From Planctomycetia bacterium (GTDB lineage: Bacteria; Planctomycetota; Planctomycetia; Gemmatales; Gemmataceae): 64,000 bases of DNA. Location of the stretch: the NCBI GenBank assembly GCA_005808665.1, contig SYLG01000013.1:1-64000 (forward strand). The letters are read 5' to 3'. The notes beneath the pieces were generated by a model. That model made no database searches and was not told the DNA's origin. It saw nothing but the letters and a program-made list of their open reading frames with translations. Of this stretch, positions 63,059 to 64,000 are shown one piece after another. The translations under genes and the position numbers were made by a program. Within the stretch, counting starts at the first letter, position 1, and each line of letters begins with the position of its first letter.

Positions 63059-64000
63059 ATGGTCAAAAATGCCGAGCCCGAAGTCCCCAGTCAAACATGG
63101 CAAATACCGGAAGCTTCTGATACTTATGGCGTTCATAACTGGGGAAAGGGTTACTTCGGCATCAACTCTTTGGGGCATGTTACTGTTATGCCTGCCAAGG
63201 ATCCTGCCTTGGCTATCGACCTCAAAGACCTGGTGGAGCAACTCCGGGCCAGGGGGATTCAACTTCCCATCCTGCTTCGCTTCACGGACATCCTGAGACA
63301 TCGGGTAGGGGACCTCCACGAAGCTTTTCGAAAAGCCATCGCCGAATCCGAATACGGTGGCAACTACCTTTGCGTTTACCCCATCAAGGTCAACCAACAA
63401 AGGCAGGTTGTCGAAGAAATCCTCGATTTCGGCCGTCCCTTCGGTTTCGGCCTTGAAGCAGGTTCCAAGCCGGAATTGCTAGCGGTCCTTTCGTTAACCA
63501 ATGACAACGAAACTCCCATTATTTGCAATGGCTTCAAGGATGATGAGTTTATCCGGATGACCATGATGGCCCGGAAATTGGGCAAGCAGATCATTCCCGT
63601 TGTGGAAAAATTTACCGAATTGGAACTCATTCTTCGTCATGCCAAGGAACAGGGGGTGCGCCCTGCCATTGGTGTCCGGGTCAAGTTGGCAGCCAAGGGG
63701 GCAGGCCGATGGCGATCTTCCGCAGGGTATCGGTCGAAATTCGGCCTTACCCTTTCGGAAGTATGTGAGGCCCTGGAACTCCTCAAGACCTATGGGATGG
63801 AGGATTGCCTCCAACTCGTTCATTTCCATTTGGGTAGTCAGATCACCAACATCCGGAGTATCAAAAACGCTCTCAACGAAGCGGCCAGGGTCTATTGCGA
63901 ACTGGCATTGTCCGGTGCGGGGCTCAAATTTCTCGATGTTGGGGGTGGCTTGGGAATTGACTACGATGGTTCCCAAACCGATTTTGAATCCAGTACCAAT
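63059..64000 (+). CDS. speA: Biosynthetic arginine decarboxylase, 5' part (runs off the window)
   Basis: The first 314 codons are open to the window end; the frame is not in the ORF track because it has no stop inside. AGGAG stands before the ATG. It decarboxylates arginine to agmatine for polyamine synthesis. The start 'DTYGVHNWGKGYFGINSLGHVTVMP' matches SpeA, followed by 'LPILLRFTDILRHRV'. The PLP lysine lies in 'YLCVYPIKVNQQRQVVEEI', and then 'FGLEAGSKPELLAVL' and 'LVHFHLGSQITNIRSIKN'. The allosteric and C-terminal dimer domains lie beyond the window. Downstream agmatine metabolism can release urea. Confidence 0.95.
   Translation, partial: MVKNAEPEVPSQTWQIPEASDTYGVHNWGKGYFGINSLGHVTVMPAKDPALAIDLKDLVEQLRARGIQLPILLRFTDILRHRVGDLHEAFRKAIAESEYGGNYLCVYPIKVNQQRQVVEEILDFGRPFGFGLEAGSKPELLAVLSLTNDNETPIICNGFKDDEFIRMTMMARKLGKQIIPVVEKFTELELILRHAKEQGVRPAIGVRVKLAAKGAGRWRSSAGYRSKFGLTLSEVCEALELLKTYGMEDCLQLVHFHLGSQITNIRSIKNALNEAARVYCELALSGAGLKFLDVGGGLGIDYDGSQTDFESSTN

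Overview
The window looks like chromosomal DNA from a Planctomycetota bacterium, most likely a Gemmataceae-type genome. That is inferred from gene content: a Ser/Thr kinase fused to a urea-type substrate-binding domain, DUF1080, ThuA and DUF11 proteins, an ECF sigma paired with a DUF1559-tailed regulator, exported sugar-isomerase-like proteins, and mraZ-rsmH kept without neighbouring ftsI or mur genes. About 50 genes can be supported. No rRNA, tRNA or CRISPR array was seen.

Layout. 1-1190 is a graveyard of insertion sequences: an IS3-family remnant abutting an IS5-family transposase tail that carries a 180-bp tandem duplication. 1375-4880 (minus) is metG, an ECF sigma factor and its likely membrane regulator. 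5252-12290 holds envelope genes: sppA, divergent from bamA and a large TPR protein. 12474-15280 is an ammonium module: a sigma-54 promoter, amt, glnK and a strong terminator. 15346-21213 has a small membrane protein, an ABC-F ATPase, rdgB, a DUF1080 protein and a DUF11 protein. 21327-25088 has a lipoprotein related to the DUF11 protein, an EamA exporter and aroF.

25120-28501 (minus) is a reduced division cluster: mraZ with four MraZ boxes upstream, a terminator, then rsmH coupled to a LysM protein. 28663-29466 is an exported Pro-rich protein gene broken by an in-frame TGA. 29708-35310 is lhgO-gmhB-unknown-ydcF in an overlapping operon, followed by cca and recA. 35354-48024 mixes carbohydrate-type genes (three TIM-barrel isomerase/epimerase-like proteins, ThuA, a ceramidase-like hydrolase), three small exported metal- or haem-binding proteins, and accB-accC. 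48350-52802 (minus) is the MoxR, DUF58, transglutaminase operon. 52910-58455 has gdhA, a two-gene ABC-2 transporter, thrC and a TPR protein. 58501-64000 has a bestrophin-like channel, the kinase-receptor, a beta carbonic anhydrase and the 5' part of speA.

Themes. Nitrogen recurs: amt-glnK under sigma-54, gdhA, a urea-type receptor kinase, carbonic anhydrase and arginine decarboxylase. Envelope biogenesis recurs too: bamA, sppA, the LysM protein, gmhB, ydcF and the transglutaminase operon. The most interesting signals are the MraZ operator array with a terminator before rsmH, the sigma-54 promoter, the GlnK lacking Tyr51, the coiled-coil insert in Amt, the chimeric receptor kinase, and the TGA-broken exported gene.
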